Shown in pieces: positions 61,401 through 64,000 of a stretch of DNA of 64,000 bases (positions within the stretch are counted from its first letter, which is position 1; each line of letters starts with the position of its first letter). This stretch comes from Paragordius varius. Lineage: Eukaryota > Nematomorpha. The notes beneath the pieces were generated by a model, which was not told where the DNA came from, ran no database searches, and saw only the letters and a program-made list of their open reading frames with translations. The stretch spans positions 12,834,001 to 12,898,000 of the forward strand of contig OZ176054.1 of assembly GCA_964247055.1 (NCBI GenBank), written 5' to 3'. A program made the translations under genes and the position numbers.

Positions 61401-62815
61401 CTTAATAAAAAAATTATTTGTCTTTATGTTTCTACGTTTTGTCCGCATAACTTATTTCATTTATACTCTCAGTTTATAACTTTAAACCATTTTTATCAAT
61501 GTATTCTTTGGCTAATCCAAAATCAACGACCCATATAATTCCTTCAGTACCGTTAGCCCGCTTCCCAATCAAAAAATTTTCGGGTTTCACATCCCGATAA
61601 ACTAACCCATAATAATGTATAAATTCGATTCGATTTATCAATTGTATAGCAATCATAATCACCGTTTTAAGACTAAATTGTTTATTGCAGTACAGAAATA
61701 GGTCTTGCAGACTGGGTCCTAACAAGTCCATCACCATAACGCGATAGGAACCACAGTGACCAAAATAATATACGCGGGGTATGCCTTCGGCATATATCCC
61801 ATACCTAAAATAGAAATAGTTGAGGAAGAAAAAAACACCGTTTAAATTACAGTAAAAATTAAAATTATAAAATCAACGAAAATATAAAAAAGACTACCAA
61901 CCGCCATACTTTTCTTTACTTCTTTTAATATTTATAGTTTTGGGCCGTGAAATTTGGAATAGAAATGTAAATTAGTGACACTCTCAAATATACATTAAAA
62001 TCTTAACAATTAGGCTGTCCAAAAAATACTAACGGTTAAAAACTATGTCTGTCACACAAAAAATATTTTTAATATTGTCAACGAGAACGAATATTTTATG
62101 TTAAAATAATAATTTGTATTCTCGTAAAATTTATTGAATCAAACTATATCCAAAATTTTCGATACATGAGAGTATCTTTTTCAATGGATTAACTAAAATA
62201 AAAGAAAATAATAATAAGATTAATTAAAACAAATTTGAAAAATATAATTATAAATTATGATAACATAAAAAATGCAAAGTGGTGTGCATGTGTTATTGTT
62301 TTTTCCTTGGTGTGGTAAATATTTTGAAATAGTCTGTTTCTTTTAGGAAGTCTTTTGTGACTATATTTTTCTTTATTTACGTTTTGTCACTTATATTAAT
62401 TTTAAATGTTAATAGAAAGATTAAATTTTTTTTACTATAAGTTCTTAAGTTAAATATTCTACCTTTCATCCTGGTGCAGTCGACTGTACAATTCATATTC
62501 CCGTTTTAGTTGTGGGATTTCAGCATTTCCTGCCTCAATCTTTATGGCAGCTAAAGTGTTTGTAGCTATATGGATACAATATCGCAGTTCACCGAACGTA
62601 CCCGAACCAATATGCTGAGCTATTTGATATAAATTTGGGTAATTTTTTATGTTGGCGCCGTTTGATTTGGAAAAACGATCAACACCAACTATACGACCCT
62701 GTAATTTGTCTTTTCCGCCACCATGGTGAGTTTCGGAGGAATTGATATTAACGCTATTATTGGAATATTTAGCTCCTATGTTGTAATAAGGGTCCTCCGT
62801 TTTCCCGGGACTCAT
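58410..62815 (-). CDS. CSNK1G: Casein kinase 1 gamma, six exons, about 554 aa
   Basis: Minus-strand exons 62815-62463, 61804-61488, 61132-60974, 60610-60255, 59712-59408 and 58584-58410, all in phase. The kinase has glycine loop [10 protein letters not shown] (69-78), Lys92 in [15 protein letters not shown], catalytic YRDVKPENF (D189), DFG (D212-G214), and the CK1 signature [16 protein letters not shown] in the glycine loop and the [14 protein letters not shown]...DYMFDW end favour the gamma class over alpha, delta or epsilon. The last exon adds a Lys-rich stretch and [15 protein letters not shown]; gamma kinases usually end in a palmitoylated Cys cluster plus basic residues that anchor them to the membrane, so LCICF is the likely equivalent. 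In vertebrates CK1 gamma phosphorylates LRP6 in Wnt signalling. Exon 5 can be read to a stop at 59344 if its donor (AG|GTATGA) is ignored; that looks like retained intron. Introns 1, 2, 3 and 5 each contain the inverted-repeat element; intron 4 holds a hAT-like end. Confidence 0.93.
58743..59008. mobile_element. Family-1 element in CK1 gamma intron 5
   Basis: TAATTATACGGACAAAATGT left arm, TTTACGTTTTGTTTGTATCA right arm, between exons 59712-59408 and 58584-58410. Confidence 0.78.
60060..60236. repeat. hAT-like end in CK1 gamma intron 4
   Basis: Ends GGTTCGAAGCCCTG with GAACCGGTTC nearby, the inverse of the terminus at 22230. It contains two nearly identical stretches (CATGAAACCAGTGG and CATGAAACCAGAAT). 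On the minus strand it keeps the frame of exon 4 open past its donor. Confidence 0.5.
60666..60956. mobile_element. Family-1 element in CK1 gamma intron 3
   Basis: ATTGAAATTATACGGACTAA left arm, right end TTTTTACTGTA. It ends 17 bp before the exon boundary at 60974 and fills most of the 363-bp intron. Confidence 0.82.
61187..61470. mobile_element. Family-1 element in CK1 gamma intron 2
   Basis: TACAGTAAAAATGAAATTAA left end, TACGTTTTGTCCGCATAA right arm. It fills most of the 355-bp intron and stops about 17 bp from the donor at 61487. Confidence 0.82.
61848..62411. mobile_element. Family-1 element, interrupted, in CK1 gamma intron 1
   Basis: Left end TACAGTAAAAATTAAAATTA and core to about 62000; the right arm (TTTACGTTTTGTC) only at about 62380. 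Roughly 280 bp of unrelated AT-rich sequence separates the halves. Confidence 0.6.
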
Positions 62816-64000
62816 GATTTGAAATATTAATATTTAATTTTATCGATTACACATTAGGGTTCAAGTTAATGAATCTTGTTTGAAGATAATTTCTTTTTTC
62901 TAAAAGTTAAAGCCGGTGCCCGAAAAAAAGTTTTTTGCCAAATGAAAAGTAGATTATAATACTAATAAAAATCACACTAATATCAGTTATAGTAAAAAAG
63001 AAATCATTTGACAATAATGCTATGTCGCGGTTTTAACAATCACGTAAATTTGATTTTGTGATTTATTTTTATTATGTACATATTTTTTTATATTTATTTT
63101 GGATTTGATATTTTCATTTATTTTTATTAGCGTATCTTTATATGCATAAAAATTGATCATATAGGTAGACCTTACCCTTCTTATGTATTTATTATCAATA
63201 AATATAAATAGTTACTTTTTCATTTGTGTAATGTATCAAAAAAATAAGTATATATAAAACAATAAATTTTGGGTAATTCGTATTCTTTTGAGAATTATGG
63301 TTTGATCTAAGAGTGATTCTAAAAAATTGGCGATCTTCAATTTAATTTAATGCGTAAATTTATGAATCGATATCAATCCGTCGGAAATTTTAATTTGAAT
63401 GGCGCTTTTAGTTTGGTTACGAGTTATTTAACAGAGTGTATGATTTTTTTCATACCCAAAATTAAAAATCGAAAATTTCACACAAATTATGTTATCCACT
63501 TATTGAAATGGAAGTAGGGAAAATTCGGAAGTACAAACACAAAAGAGCTATGATGGCTGGTATAAGTTTTGTTGTATAATTAAGTAATTTTTTATATTAC
63601 TTTGCCGTGAAAATAATTTAGCAATAAATCAGCTTATAAATTTGGAAATTAAACTCGGCATATATGGGTAGCATGTGAGGAAATTTTACATCATTTACAT
63701 TTTTTCATACACTTTAACCTCGCTAGTGTATATTCGTTTCTATTCTTTACAAAAATAATAAATAATCCCTTTACAATGTGAGTAAGAACAACGAAAAAAG
63801 TGATACTTGCCTAACATATTTATTTTGTGCCTCAAAATGCGAATAAATGAAGTTGAAAAAGAGAGGTGTGGTTTCAAAAAAAATTTTTTTTTAACCTAAT
63901 TTGATTACTAATGTTAATAGGTGAAAAGTAATATAATCAATTTCCGTATAATTATTTTATCACGTACATTACATAATGGTTAAAACCTAAAAGTTGAATC
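62816..64000. other. CK1 gamma 5' flank
   Basis: No further coding or element signal recognised upstream of the CK1 gamma ATG. The promoter presumably lies here. Confidence 0.45.

Noticed and set aside
43734-61470. Idea that family-1 elements are introners that created the introns
   Set aside because: Element ends lie about 15-60 bp inside the splice sites and several introns lack a copy, so insertion into existing short introns fits better.

Overview
The window is AT-rich DNA (about three quarters A+T by eye) from an animal nuclear genome. It holds spliced, intron-bearing developmental and signalling genes: Polycomb, a Wnt2-type ligand, an allatostatin-A/galanin-type receptor, a GRIP-type multi-PDZ scaffold, casein kinase 1 gamma, and one gene I cannot name. 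Gene content and the allatostatin-like receptor suggest an invertebrate bilaterian, probably a protostome. I cannot place the species. No bacterial, organellar, rRNA, tRNA or CRISPR feature was seen. All splice junctions are my own readings of GT/AG sites that keep frame and fit known protein families; no transcript data were available.

Layout. 1-8.2 kb: gene-free, with eroded repeats. 8.3-12.4 kb (+): Polycomb in four exons, with a foldback element starting about 15 bp after its stop codon. 12.8-26.7 kb: repeat-dense, no confirmed gene. 26.8-31.2 kb (+): Wnt2-like gene in five exons. 31.6-34.7 kb (-): an unrecognised four-exon gene, tail to tail with Wnt. 37.4-39.7 kb (-): intronless GPCR. 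43.0-53.2 kb (-): GRIP-like scaffold in at least 16 exons, 3' end unresolved. 58.4-62.8 kb (-): CK1 gamma in six exons, including a last exon that carries the expected cysteine-rich tail.

The main structural signal is a family of short, long-armed inverted-repeat elements (about 280 bp, TA-flanked, ends CAGT..ACTG, Tc1/mariner-like), with about 25 copies. Copies lie in four of the five CK1 gamma introns and about seven GRIP introns. A second palindromic family (about 125-175 bp) clusters at 52-58 kb. A third foldback family has subterminal 21-bp tandem repeats and sits mainly at 5-18 kb. hAT-like pieces are also present. No transposase gene was seen, so all look non-autonomous.

Gene relationships. 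Wnt2 and CK1 gamma both belong to Wnt signalling (CK1 gamma phosphorylates LRP6 in vertebrates). GRIP is a PDZ scaffold, and the neighbouring receptor ends in a PDZ-ligand-like tail. These links rest on family knowledge; nothing in the window shows co-regulation. The best leads are the receptor with Ile in place of the Asp of the DRY motif, a Wnt with two furin-type sites bounding an inserted segment, the unnamed gene, and the intronic inverted-repeat family.
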